Assembly (NCBI RefSeq): GCF_014651115.1 | Contig: NZ_BMWG01000001.1 | Location: 558,001 to 622,000, forward strand | DNA length: 64,000 nt | Reading direction: 5' to 3' | Source of the DNA: Streptomyces inusitatus | GTDB lineage: Bacteria; Actinomycetota; Actinomycetes; Streptomycetales; Streptomycetaceae | In this document: piece by piece, positions 24,718 to 32,988 of the stretch | Layout of the letters: the number at the start of each line of letters is the position of its first letter | Numbering within the stretch: the first letter of the stretch is position 1 | Translations under genes and position numbers: made by a program | Notes under the pieces: model-generated | Databases searched by the model: none | What the model was told of the DNA's origin: nothing | The model's input: the letters and a program-made list of their open reading frames with translations, nothing else

Positions 24718-27584
24718 AGACCTGGTACCACTCCTGGCGGGCGGCGATCCGCATCGCCCGCCGCGACGCCTGGCGCGCCAAAGGACGCAGCTTCCTCGTC
24801 CTGGCGATGATCGCGCTGCCCATCATCGGTGTGAGCGCGGCGGATCTGACGATCCGCAGCCACGAACTCTCCGCCGGGCAGGAACTCGAACGGGAGATGG
24901 GACAGGCGGACGCCCGGGTCCGCGACGCCTCGACCGGCGGCGAGCCGGTCATGCAGGCCCCCGACTCCCAGACCCACTCCGCGGTGGGCGACTTCGACGA
25001 CAAGCCCTACCCGCAGGGCCGGACCGATGTCACCAAGACGCTGCCCCCGGGGGCGGAGGTACTGACCGACACCGCCGGCCGGGCCAAACTGCGCACCGAA
25101 CACGGTCTGCTGAACACCCAGATCCGAGAGGTCCGGGCGGCGGACCCGATGGTCAAGGGGATGCTGTCGCTGACCGGCGGACGCTTCCCGCGGAAGGCCG
25201 ACGAGGTCGTCGCGACCGACTACTTCCTGAAGAACAGCGGTCTGAAGGTGGGCTCCAGGCTCACCGCCCACCATCTCGACCGCGAGTACACCGTGGTGGG
25301 CTCGTACGAGCTTCCCCAGGCGCTCAAGACCGACGAGGTCGTCGCGCTCCCCGGGGCCCTCGTCGCGCCGCTCGACAAGTCCTTGAAGAAGCACAAGCTG
25401 CCCACCACCGGGAGCGACACCACCTACCTGGTGAAGCTCTCCGGCGGTTTCACGTGGAACATGGTCAAGGAGACCAACGCCAAGGGCGTGGTGGTCGAGT
25501 CCCGTTCCGTCATTCTGAACCCGCCGCCGGACTCCGCCGTGCCGCTTTTCCAGAGCGACAACTGGGCGAGCGGTTCCGGGCAGGGGCAGGACGCCATCAT
25601 CTTCGCCACGATCGGCACCGTGGTCGCGCTGGCCCTGCTGGAGATCTGTCTGCTGGCCGGACCGGCCTTCGCGGTCGGCGCCCGGCGTTCGCGCCGTCAG
25701 CTCGGTCTGGTCGGGGCCAACGGCGGCGACCGCAGGCACATCCGCGCCATCGTCCTCTCCGGCGGCCTGGTGATCGGCGCTGCCGCCGCGGTGATCGGCA
25801 CCGTCCTGGGCATCGCGCTCACCCTGGCCCTGCGGCCGCTGCTGGAGGACTTCGTGGGGGCCCGCTTCGGCCACTTCGACATCCGGCCGCTGGAGCTTCT
25901 CGCCATCGCGCTGCTCGCCGTGGTCACCGGGGTGATGGCCGCCCTGGTGCCGGCCATCACCGCCTCACGGCAGCCCGTGCTGGTCTCCCTGACGGGCCGT
26001 CGCGGCGTCCGCAAGAGCAACCGGGTACTGCCGGTGATCGGTCTGATCGCCGTGGTCCTGGGCGTGGCGATCGCGCTCTACGGCGCGCTGATGTCGGAGC
26101 AGGCGCTGCTGGTCGGCGGCGGCAGCGTCATCGCCGAGCTGGGGATCGTCGCGCTCACCCCCACCCTGGTGGGGCTCTTCGGCCGGCTCGGCGGTCTGCT
26201 GCCGCTCTCGCCCCGGCTCGCGCTGCGGGACGCGGTGCGCAACCGGGGGCGCACGGCCCCGGCGGTGGCCGCCGTGCTCGCGGCGGTCGCCGGAACGGTC
26301 ACGGTGGCGACCTACCAGGCGAGTGCGGAGGCCGAGGAGAGGGCCGCGTACCAGCCCTCGATGCCGCACAGCTCCGTCTCCCTGTTCGTCGGCGAGGCGG
26401 GTGGCGCCCGGGACGTCCCGGGGCTGCGCTCCACCGTGCAGAAGATGCTCCCGGTCGATGTGCGGGCCGATCTGGACCGGCTCTCGGTGGGCAGCCCCAA
26501 CTGCTCGCTGTACGACGGCTGGGGCTATGAGAAGCCGGAGTGCGGGAGCTACACGGTGCTCACCCCGCGCGCCAATGAGTGCCCGCTCTGGTACACCGAT
26601 CCGGCCCGGCCGGACGAGGACCCGTCCACCAAGTACAGCAAGGAACAGAAGCAGAAGCTCGCCAAGGACTGGCGGTGCCAGAACTCCGACAGCTACGGCA
26701 ACGGACTCGATGTCACGGTCGCCGACGCCAGACTGCTGAAGGTCCTCGGCATCGAGGACCCGGCAGCCGAGAAGGCGCTGGCGGACGGGAAGGTCCTCGC
26801 CTTCAAGCGGAGCCATGTCAATGCCGAGGACGAGATCGACATCCGGCTGATCACCGACGTCAAGGCGGCCTCCGAGGCCCAGGCGAAGAGCGAGCCGGCT
26901 CCCGGCAGGGTCAAGTCCTTCGCCGCGTACAAGATGCCCGAGAGCGCGAACTCCTGGGGCATCCCGCTGATCATGCCGGCCGCCGCGGCGAAGGCCGCGG
27001 GCATCGACACGCTCCCGTACGGCGCGTACTACTCCACGGACCGGATGCCCAGCAGCGAGGAGCGCCAGCGACTCGACGGCGAGATCGCCAAGACCGGCTC
27101 CGACCCCAGCCTGATGATCGAGGACGGCTACACCGCCGAGAACGACCTCGTCCTGCTGGCGCTGGCCATCTTCGCCGGACTGATCACCATCGGTGCGGCG
27201 GGCATCGCCACAGGGCTCTCCCAGGCCGACGCCGAGGCCGATCTGAAGACGCTGGCGGCGGTCGGCGCGCCGCCCAGGGTGCGCAGAACTCTCAGCGGGT
27301 TCCAGTGCGGGGTGGTCGCCACGATGGGTGTGGTGCTCGGCTCGGCGGCGGGCATTCTGCCGGCGATCGGGCTGCGGCTCGCCAATCGGCGGGAGAAGAT
27401 GAAGTGGTTCGAGGAATCCCTCGACCAGGGCTATGTCACCGCCGCGGACGCGCCGTTCGTCCCGATCGTCCTGCCCTGGACGACGCTGCTCGCGCTGCTG
27501 ATCGCGGTCCCGGTCGGCGCGGCGCTGCTGGCGGCGCTGGTGACCCGCTCGCGCGGGGCGCTGGCCCGGCGCGAGGCGTCGTAA
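24714..27584 (+). CDS. FtsX-type ABC transporter permease
   Basis: This 956-residue permease starts at a GTG overlapping the ATPase stop. The first membrane helix (about 22-42, GRSFLVLAMIALPIIGVSA) is followed by a large extracytoplasmic domain (about 45-290). An FtsX module follows with helices around 300-325, 345-375 and 390-420, including VGARRSRRQLGLVGANGGDRR. After linker LVSLTGRRGVRKSNRV comes a second block: helices near 440-500, another extracytoplasmic domain (about 540-800, with paired cysteines such as NCSLYDGW, PECGSYT, NECPLWY and DWRCQN that suggest disulfides), and a C-terminal FtsX module (LAAVGAPPRVRRTLSGFQCG). This duplicated form is common in Streptomyces exporters of unknown substrate. 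Confidence 0.9.
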   Translation: MKTWYHSWRAAIRIARRDAWRAKGRSFLVLAMIALPIIGVSAADLTIRSHELSAGQELEREMGQADARVRDASTGGEPVMQAPDSQTHSAVGDFDDKPYPQGRTDVTKTLPPGAEVLTDTAGRAKLRTEHGLLNTQIREVRAADPMVKGMLSLTGGRFPRKADEVVATDYFLKNSGLKVGSRLTAHHLDREYTVVGSYELPQALKTDEVVALPGALVAPLDKSLKKHKLPTTGSDTTYLVKLSGGFTWNMVKETNAKGVVVESRSVILNPPPDSAVPLFQSDNWASGSGQGQDAIIFATIGTVVALALLEICLLAGPAFAVGARRSRRQLGLVGANGGDRRHIRAIVLSGGLVIGAAAAVIGTVLGIALTLALRPLLEDFVGARFGHFDIRPLELLAIALLAVVTGVMAALVPAITASRQPVLVSLTGRRGVRKSNRVLPVIGLIAVVLGVAIALYGALMSEQALLVGGGSVIAELGIVALTPTLVGLFGRLGGLLPLSPRLALRDAVRNRGRTAPAVAAVLAAVAGTVTVATYQASAEAEERAAYQPSMPHSSVSLFVGEAGGARDVPGLRSTVQKMLPVDVRADLDRLSVGSPNCSLYDGWGYEKPECGSYTVLTPRANECPLWYTDPARPDEDPSTKYSKEQKQKLAKDWRCQNSDSYGNGLDVTVADARLLKVLGIEDPAAEKALADGKVLAFKRSHVNAEDEIDIRLITDVKAASEAQAKSEPAPGRVKSFAAYKMPESANSWGIPLIMPAAAAKAAGIDTLPYGAYYSTDRMPSSEERQRLDGEIAKTGSDPSLMIEDGYTAENDLVLLALAIFAGLITIGAAGIATGLSQADAEADLKTLAAVGAPPRVRRTLSGFQCGVVATMGVVLGSAAGILPAIGLRLANRREKMKWFEESLDQGYVTAADAPFVPIVLPWTTLLALLIAVPVGAALLAALVTRSRGALARREAS
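25447..25460. promoter_or_regulatory. Degenerate ParB (parS-like) site
   Basis: GTTTCACGTGGAAC matches the parS core GTTTCACGTGAAAC at 13 of 14 positions. It lies inside the permease gene. Weak ParB binding is possible, but chance occurrence within coding sequence cannot be excluded. Confidence 0.35.
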
Positions 27585-27624
27585 TCCGGCGGTAGACCGC
27601 CTTTGCGGCACAGTCCGCGCTTTT

Positions 27625-27663
27625 GTGCCCCCGTACGAGGTGATCATTCTCGTTCGGGGGCAC
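27625..27663. terminator. Hairpin terminator after the ABC permease
   Basis: GTGCCCCCGTACGAG pairs with CTCGTTCGGGGGCAC over 15 bp with one mismatch and a 9-nt loop, preceded by TTTT. It lies 40 bases after the permease stop and just before the bpa gene. Confidence 0.8.
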
Positions 27664-27700
27664 ACCCCTGCGCGGCTCGGATGTGCGAGAGAATGACCGC

Positions 27701-28243
27701 ATGGAGATGCCGAGGAATGAACGGTCGCAGGAGAGCCCCCACGTACTGGTAGTGGGTCAGGACGGAATGGCGCTCGGCGGCGGTGCCGGTGACAGTGAGC
27801 CGCGCGAGATCCCGGTGACGGAGATGGTCGAGCAGCCGGCGAAGGTCATGCGCATCGGCAGCATGATCAAGCAGCTGCTGGAGGAGGTCAGGGCGGCTCC
27901 TCTGGACGAGGCGAGCCGGGTCCGGCTGAAGGAGATCCACGCCAGCTCGGTCAAGGAGCTGGAGGACGGCCTCGCGCCGGAGCTGGTGGAGGAGCTGGAG
28001 CGTCTCTCCCTCCCCTTCACCGACGAGGCGGTGCCCTCGGAGGCCGAACTCCGGATCGCCCAGGCCCAGCTGGTGGGGTGGCTGGAAGGTCTCTTCCACG
28101 GCATTCAGACGGCTCTGTTCGCCCAGCAGATGGCGGCCCGCGCACAGCTGGAGCAGATGCGCCGCGCGCTGCCTCCGGGCAGCGGTCACGAGGACGACGA
28201 CCACCCGCAGCACGGGGCGATCCGCTCGGGCCCGTATCTGTAG
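27701..28243 (+). CDS. bpa: Bacterial proteasome activator (Bpa)
   Basis: This 180-residue protein from the ATG at 27701 (GAGAG 8 bases upstream; a GTG at 27683 would add six residues) belongs to the DUF2587/Bpa family. Family members form an ATP-independent dodecameric ring that opens the 20S proteasome gate. The N-terminus has HVLVVGQDGMALGGG. The helical core (about 45-150) has IGSMIKQLLEEVRAAPLDEASR and ELVEELERLSLPF, then AQAQLVGWLEGLFHGIQTALFAQQMAARAQLEQMR. The C-terminus ends in SGPYL, matching the hydrophobic-Tyr-Leu tail used to dock into the proteasome. It is monocistronic, bounded by hairpins on both sides. Its presence implies an actinobacterial Pup-proteasome system. Confidence 0.92.
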   Translation: MEMPRNERSQESPHVLVVGQDGMALGGGAGDSEPREIPVTEMVEQPAKVMRIGSMIKQLLEEVRAAPLDEASRVRLKEIHASSVKELEDGLAPELVEELERLSLPFTDEAVPSEAELRIAQAQLVGWLEGLFHGIQTALFAQQMAARAQLEQMRRALPPGSGHEDDDHPQHGAIRSGPYL

Positions 28244-28271
28244 GCCCCGGCCGCGGGACCGATGACGACGG

Positions 28272-28313
28272 GCCGGGGGCCGGACGGGGCGAACGCCCGG
28301 TCCGGCCCCCGGC
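28272..28313. terminator. Bidirectional hairpin between bpa and the quinone oxidoreductase
   Basis: GCCGGGGGCCGGA (28272-28284) pairs with TCCGGCCCCCGGC (28301-28313). Inner bases CGGGG/CGCCCG extend the stem. It lies between convergent genes. Confidence 0.8.
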
Positions 28314-28362
28314 GCGTGACGCGGTCCGGCGCGTGACGGGCCCCTGTGCGTGACGGGGGCCG

Positions 28363-29343
28363 TCAGCCGGTCTTGAGGAGCACCTTCCCCACCGGCGCGC
28401 CGGACTCCAGCACCCGATGTGCCTCCGCCGCCTCCCTCAGCTCCAGCACCCGGTCCACCACCGGGCGTACCCGGCCGCCCTCGATCAGCGGCCACACATG
28501 CTCGCGCACCGCCGCCACGATCGAGGCCTTCTCTCCCAGCGGCCGGCCCCGCAGCGAGGTCGCGGTGATCGCCGCGCGCTTGCCCAGCAGCGCCGCCAGG
28601 TTCAGTTCGCCCTTGACGCCGCCCTGGAGACCGATCACCGCGAGCCGCCCGTTGACCGCGAGCGCCCGGACGTTGCGGTCCAGATACTTCGCGCCGACGA
28701 TGTCGAGGACGACGTCCGCGCCCGCGCCGTCCGTGGCCTTCCGCAGCTCTTCCACGAAGTCCTGCCGCCGGTAGTCGATCAGGATGTCCGCGCCCAGCTC
28801 CGCGCAGCGCGCCAGCTTCTCGGGGCTGCCCGCCGTGACGGCGACCCTCGCTCCCACCGCCTTGGCGAGCTGGATCGCCATCGTGCCGATGCCGCTCGCT
28901 CCGCCGTGGATCAGGACCGTCTCGCCCGGCCGCAGATGCGCGATCATGAAAACGTTGGACCAGACGGTCGCGGTCACCTCGGGAAGCGCGGCGGCGGTGA
29001 CCAGATCCACCCCCTGGGGCACCGGGAGCAGCTGTCCGGCCGGTACGACGGCCTTCTGCGCGTATCCGCCGCCCGACAGGAGTGCGCACACCTCGTCGCC
29101 GACGGCCCAGCCGAAGACCCCGGGGCCCAGTGCAGCGATCCGCCCCGAGCACTCCAGACCGGGATGGGGCGACGCCCCCGGCGGCGGGTCGTAGAAGCCC
29201 TGCCGCTGGAGCAGATCGGCGCGGTTGACGGCGCTCGCCGCGACCTCGACCAGGACCTCGCCCTGGCCGGGCACGGGATCGGGTACCTCGGCCCACACGA
29301 GCGCCTCGGGACCGCCGGGTTCGGGAATGGTGATGGCATGCAT
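28363..29343 (-). CDS. NAD(P)H quinone oxidoreductase (zinc-less MDR family)
   Basis: This 326-residue medium-chain reductase starts at the ATG at 29343 (MHAITIPEPGGPEALVW). The GroES-like catalytic half has VEVAASAVNRADLLQRQGFY and the zinc-less PGLECSG motif. The Rossmann half has VLIHGGASGIGTMAIQLAKAVGARV, the NADPH-binding glycine motif, then AVTAGSPEKLARCAELGAD. The tail VLELREAAEAHRVLESG and GKVLLKTG is typical of the QOR/PIG3-like group. It reduces quinones or enones using NADPH in the cytoplasm. The gene stands downstream of, and on the same strand as, the pore-less RCK gene, 56 bases away, so cotranscription is possible. Confidence 0.92.
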   Translation of the reverse strand: MHAITIPEPGGPEALVWAEVPDPVPGQGEVLVEVAASAVNRADLLQRQGFYDPPPGASPHPGLECSGRIAALGPGVFGWAVGDEVCALLSGGGYAQKAVVPAGQLLPVPQGVDLVTAAALPEVTATVWSNVFMIAHLRPGETVLIHGGASGIGTMAIQLAKAVGARVAVTAGSPEKLARCAELGADILIDYRRQDFVEELRKATDGAGADVVLDIVGAKYLDRNVRALAVNGRLAVIGLQGGVKGELNLAALLGKRAAITATSLRGRPLGEKASIVAAVREHVWPLIEGGRVRPVVDRVLELREAAEAHRVLESGAPVGKVLLKTG

Positions 29344-29399
29344 GGCGGCGAGGCTACTCCCGGCCGGGAAACCGTCCGCGCCCCGTGTCGCCCGAGCCG

Positions 29400-30113
29400 T
29401 CAGCCCCGCTCGGAGCGGGTGGAGCCGCTCGCGTGGACGATGGTGATCAGGCGGTCCGTCAGCTGGAGCGGGCTCGCGGCGGGGTCGTCGTAGCCGATCA
29501 GCCGGTGTCCGCGCAGCACGCTGACCACCAGGTCGTCCGTCTCCCGGACGCTCCGTCCCACCTCGGCCTTTATCACCGGCCGCTCGACCAGATCGAGCCC
29601 GCTGCCCTGCTGGATCAGATCCTCCATCACCGCGCCCGCGCTGGGGCTGAGCACGGAGAGTCCCAGCAGCCGGCCCGCCGCGCTGGCGCTGGTGATCACG
29701 GCGTCGGCGCCGGACTGCCTCAGCAGTGGCGCGTTCTCCTCCTCCCGCACCGCCGCGACGATCTTCGCCTCGCGGTTCAGCTGGCGGGCCGTGAGCGCGA
29801 CCAGCACCGCGGTGTCGTCGCGCTGCGTCGCGATGATGATCTTTCCGGCCCGCTGGACCTCGGCCCTGATCAGCACATCGCTGCGGGTCGCGTCGCCGAT
29901 CACGCCGGTGAAGCCCTCGGCCACGGCGGCGTCGATCACCTTGCTGCTGGGGTCGATGATGACGATCCGGTCTTTTTTCAGACCTGTCGCGGTCATCGTC
30001 TGAATGGCGGAACGGCCCTTTGTGCCGAATCCCACGACGACGGTGTGCTCGCGCAAGCGAAGCCTCCAGCGGTTCTGCGAAATCCCACCCGCGCGCGTGA
30101 CGATCGCTCGCAC
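29400..30113 (-). CDS. RCK/TrkA-N NAD-binding protein, pore-less paralogue of the adjacent K+ channel
   Basis: This 237-residue protein has a TrkA-N Rossmann domain (VVVGFGTKGRSAIQ, then IVIIDPSSKVIDAAVAEGF, GDATRSDVLIRAEVQRA, RQLNREAKIVAAVREEENAPLLRQSGAD) and a C-terminal RCK tail (LQLTDRLITIV). It aligns nearly end to end with residues about 150-360 of the channel at 30255-31367, with roughly half the positions identical by eye. Sequence similarity begins at NRWRLRLREHT. Before that, no membrane helix or TxGYGD filter is encoded in any frame up to 30254, so the pore module is absent. It may be a cytosolic regulatory subunit that assembles with the channel, or a remnant left by 5' deletion. 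Confidence 0.8.
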   Translation of the reverse strand: MRAIVTRAGGISQNRWRLRLREHTVVVGFGTKGRSAIQTMTATGLKKDRIVIIDPSSKVIDAAVAEGFTGVIGDATRSDVLIRAEVQRAGKIIIATQRDDTAVLVALTARQLNREAKIVAAVREEENAPLLRQSGADAVITSASAAGRLLGLSVLSPSAGAVMEDLIQQGSGLDLVERPVIKAEVGRSVRETDDLVVSVLRGHRLIGYDDPAASPLQLTDRLITIVHASGSTRSERG

Positions 30114-30254
30114 GGAGAAATGAAGCTACCCCCAAAGCCTCCAACACGGCGGACGGGGGCCGCGTTCGGACGAAGGATCGGCGACCATGGTCACTCGTGC
30201 CGACCGACCGGCCCATGAACGAGACCGACCCACGACGCCAAAAGGGGACATCCG

Positions 30255-31367
30255 ATGAAGGACGAGAGACGACCGCCGCCTAAGGCAGCAGGGAGGTTCT
30301 CGATCCTGCTCTCTCTGTGGAATCGGTCGAACGGCGAGGCCAGGGACGACGCGGAGGCCGGGCGCTCCATCACCATGCCCGCGCAGGCCGCCGTGCCGCC
30401 GCTCCAGCAGGTGCTGAGGCGGCTGGCCATGGCCCTGCTGGTGCTGACCGTGACCACGCTGCTGGTCTGGTTCGACCGGGCCGGATACAACGACAACGCC
30501 GATGGGAAAGTCGACTTCCTCGACGCCGCTTATTACACGACCGTCACCCTCTCCACCACGGGATACGGCGATATCGCACCGGTCAGCGACGGCGCCCGGC
30601 TGACGAATATCCTGATCATCACGCCCTTGCGGGTGGTGTTCCTGATCATTCTGGTCGGCACCACGCTCGAAGTGCTCACCGAACGCACCCGCCAGCAGGT
30701 CCGGGTCCACCGCTGGCGCTCCCGGATGCGCGATCACGTGATCGTCGTCGGATATGGGACCAAGGGGCGGCACTCGATCGAGACCCTTCTCGGTCAGGGC
30801 ATTCCCAAAGAGAAGATCGTCGTGATCGATCCGCAGCAGAAGGCGGTCGAAGCGGCGAGCGCCGACGGACTGGTGTCGGTCCTCGGCGACGCCACCCGCT
30901 CCAAGACCCTCCTCAAGGCCGAGCTCCAGCGAGCCGCCAGGGTGATCATCGCCCCGCAGCGGGACGACACCGCCACCCTGGTCACGCTCACCGCCCGGCA
31001 GCTCAACCGGCGCGCCTCCATCGTGGTCGCCGTCCGTGAGGACGAGAACGTGCCGCTGCTGAAGCAGTCCGGCGCGGACACCGTGGTCACCAGCTCCAGC
31101 TCGGCGGGACGGCTGCTCGGGGTGTCGATGGCCAGCCCGCATGTCGCCGACACCCTTGAGGACCTGATGACCCGGGGCAGCGGGCTCAACCTCACGGAGC
31201 GCTCCGTGACCAAGACCGAGGTCGGCCGCTCCCCCCGTGAGTGCACGGATCTGGTGGTGGCCGTGGTGCGCCGGAAGAAGATGCTGGACTACGCCGATCC
31301 CGAGTGTTCCCGCCTCCAGTTCGGCGACCGGCTGATCACCATCAGCCGTGAGGAGACCGGTTACTGA
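30255..31367 (+). CDS. Two-helix potassium channel with RCK domain
   Basis: This 370-residue channel has a cytoplasmic N-terminus (about 1-58), a first membrane helix (about 59-75, LAMALLVLTVTTLLVWF), pore helix and selectivity filter in YYTTVTLSTTGYGDIAP (TxGYGD) and a second membrane helix (about 115-140, LIITPLRVVFLIILVGTTLEVL). An RCK domain follows (about 158-370) with VIVVGYGTKGRHSIE as dinucleotide-binding glycine motif and aspartate ligand in VVIDPQQKA. It belongs to the MthK/Ktr-like gated K+ channels. It is transcribed divergently from the pore-less paralogue with 141 bases between them. A parS site begins 3 bases after its stop codon. Confidence 0.92.
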   Translation: MKDERRPPPKAAGRFSILLSLWNRSNGEARDDAEAGRSITMPAQAAVPPLQQVLRRLAMALLVLTVTTLLVWFDRAGYNDNADGKVDFLDAAYYTTVTLSTTGYGDIAPVSDGARLTNILIITPLRVVFLIILVGTTLEVLTERTRQQVRVHRWRSRMRDHVIVVGYGTKGRHSIETLLGQGIPKEKIVVIDPQQKAVEAASADGLVSVLGDATRSKTLLKAELQRAARVIIAPQRDDTATLVTLTARQLNRRASIVVAVREDENVPLLKQSGADTVVTSSSSAGRLLGVSMASPHVADTLEDLMTRGSGLNLTERSVTKTEVGRSPRECTDLVVAVVRRKKMLDYADPECSRLQFGDRLITISREETGY

Positions 31368-31370
31368 GCC

Positions 31371-31386
31371 TGTTTCACGTGAAACA
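31371..31386. promoter_or_regulatory. ParB-binding site (parS), perfect
   Basis: TGTTTCACGTGAAACA is a 16-bp perfect palindrome matching the Streptomyces/Bacillus parS consensus. It overlaps the 3' end of the minus-strand moeA gene and encodes its last residues (Cys-Phe-Thr-stop). ParB loads here to organise the oriC region. Its presence argues that the window is near the chromosome origin. Confidence 0.92.
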
Positions 31387-32988
31387 CCTCACGACCGCGC
31401 CGGAGGGGGTCCCGGGCGGCCAGGGCAGCTCCAGCACCTCCAGTTCGCCGCCGGGGCCCGCGCCGCCGGGAGGCACCGCCGCGAGCCCGTCGGCGGCGGC
31501 GATGCCCCGCAGCATGGCAGGCCCTCCGTAGCGCAGCGGCAGCAGCCGTTCGTCACGGTGGACGAAGGGCACCAGCCGGGTGTCCCGGGGATGGCCGTGG
31601 ACCTCGCCCTCGACCGGCACCCGGTACGGCTGCCGGTCCGGCAGCCCCAGCAGGCCCCGCAGCAGCGGCTCGGCCAGCGTGAGAAGGCCGGAAACGGCCG
31701 CCAGAGGGTTACCGGGCAGCCCGACCAGGAAACGGCTCGCAGAACGGCTCTCGCCGGTTCCGCCCCGGGGGGCGAGGGCGGCCAGCAGCATGGGGTGTCC
31801 CGGCCGCACCGCGACCGAGTCGATGAGCAGCTCGGCCCCCGCCCGGCTCAGCACGGGGTGGACGTGGTCGACGGGACCGGCGGCCGTGCCGCCGGTGGTG
31901 AGGACGAGATCCGCGGTCGAGGCGGTGACGGCCCGGTGGAGGGCCCGGGCGTCGTCCCCGAGCCGCCGGGTGGCGATGACCTCGGCCCCCAGCGCGGTCA
32001 GCCAGGGCCCGATCATCGGCCCCAGGGCGTCGCGGATGAGCCCTTCGTGCGGAAGCCCCTCGGTGAGCAGCTCGTCCCCGAGGATCAGCACCTCGACCCG
32101 GGGCCGGGGGACGATGTCCAGTTCGTCGTAGCCGGCGGCGGAGGCCAGTCCCAGTACGGCGGGCGTGACCACGGTCCCGGCGGGCAGGAGCCGGTCGCCC
32201 GAGCGGCACTCCTGGCCCCGGGGGCGGATGTCCTGCCCCTGGAGCACCGCCCGCCGCGCGTGCAGCAGCCGCTGCCCCTCGTCCGTACGGGCGTGCTCGC
32301 CCCGGACCACGGCGGTGGCCTCCGGCGGGATGCGCGCGCCGGTGGCGATCCGTACCGCCGTGCCGTCCTCCAGCGGCAGCGGGACGCCGCGCCCGGCGAG
32401 GATCGTGTCGCCGTCCCGTACGGCCCAGGGGCCCGGCCCGGCGACGGCCCAGCCGTCCATCGCGGAGGTGTCGAACGAGGGCAGGTCGCAGAGGGCGGTG
32501 AGAGGTTCGCCGAGGACCCGGCCGAGCGCCTGCTCCAGCGGTACCCGGACGGTGCGGATCCGGGCTTCGAGGCCGATCCGGGCGGCCAGCGCCCGCGCCT
32601 CGGGCCAGGCGGTCGCGCCGTGCCGTTCCGGCTTCTCGGGCTTCTCCGGCCCCTCCGGGGAGCGCGCGGGGCCGTTAGCGGTCCCGTTCCGCCGGTGGTC
32701 CCCGCTGACCAGCGCCAGCGCCTCCGCCACCCCGTCGGCGTCCCAGTCCTCCGCCGGTTCGCCGGAGCCGCCGGAGCCCTGTGCGCGGGTAGCGGCGGGA
32801 TCGGGTCCCACGGCCTTCCGCGCCCGGCCGCCGGGGGGCTTGGCGGGCGGCCCGTCCGGTACGACGGGGTCCTGGCCGCCCGGCGGCGCGGCGGACGCCT
32901 TGGCCCGGGCCCGGGCCGGCTCCTTCGCGGCGGCGGTCTTGCGGGGGCTCCGGATCCGTGTCCCGTCCGGGCGGTCCGTGGCGGTCAT
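31375..32988 (-). CDS. moeA: Molybdopterin molybdotransferase MoeA with long N-terminal extension
   Basis: This 537-residue enzyme inserts molybdate into adenylylated molybdopterin. The core (about 130-537) has RVLGEPLTALCDLPSFDTSAMDGWAV, GVPLPLEDGTAVRIATGARIPPEATAVV, IRPRGQECRSGD, VEVLILGDELL, LTTGGTAAGPVDHVHPVL and FLVGLPGNPLAAVSG, in normal MoeA order. The first 130 residues are a basic Pro/Ala/Gly-rich extension, longer than usual and probably disordered. The start ATG at 32988 overlaps the stop of the mobA-like gene (ATGA). The C-terminus (VVRCFT) is encoded by the parS palindrome. An ORF extension upstream to 33267 lies within the mobA gene and is not used. Confidence 0.9.
   Translation of the reverse strand: MTATDRPDGTRIRSPRKTAAAKEPARARAKASAAPPGGQDPVVPDGPPAKPPGGRARKAVGPDPAATRAQGSGGSGEPAEDWDADGVAEALALVSGDHRRNGTANGPARSPEGPEKPEKPERHGATAWPEARALAARIGLEARIRTVRVPLEQALGRVLGEPLTALCDLPSFDTSAMDGWAVAGPGPWAVRDGDTILAGRGVPLPLEDGTAVRIATGARIPPEATAVVRGEHARTDEGQRLLHARRAVLQGQDIRPRGQECRSGDRLLPAGTVVTPAVLGLASAAGYDELDIVPRPRVEVLILGDELLTEGLPHEGLIRDALGPMIGPWLTALGAEVIATRRLGDDARALHRAVTASTADLVLTTGGTAAGPVDHVHPVLSRAGAELLIDSVAVRPGHPMLLAALAPRGGTGESRSASRFLVGLPGNPLAAVSGLLTLAEPLLRGLLGLPDRQPYRVPVEGEVHGHPRDTRLVPFVHRDERLLPLRYGGPAMLRGIAAADGLAAVPPGGAGPGGELEVLELPWPPGTPSGAVVRCFT

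Noticed and set aside
30731..30744. CGATCACGTGATCG palindrome as a third parS
   Set aside because: It lacks the GTTTC/GAAAC arms of parS and encodes conserved residues (RDHVIVVG) of the channel's RCK domain.
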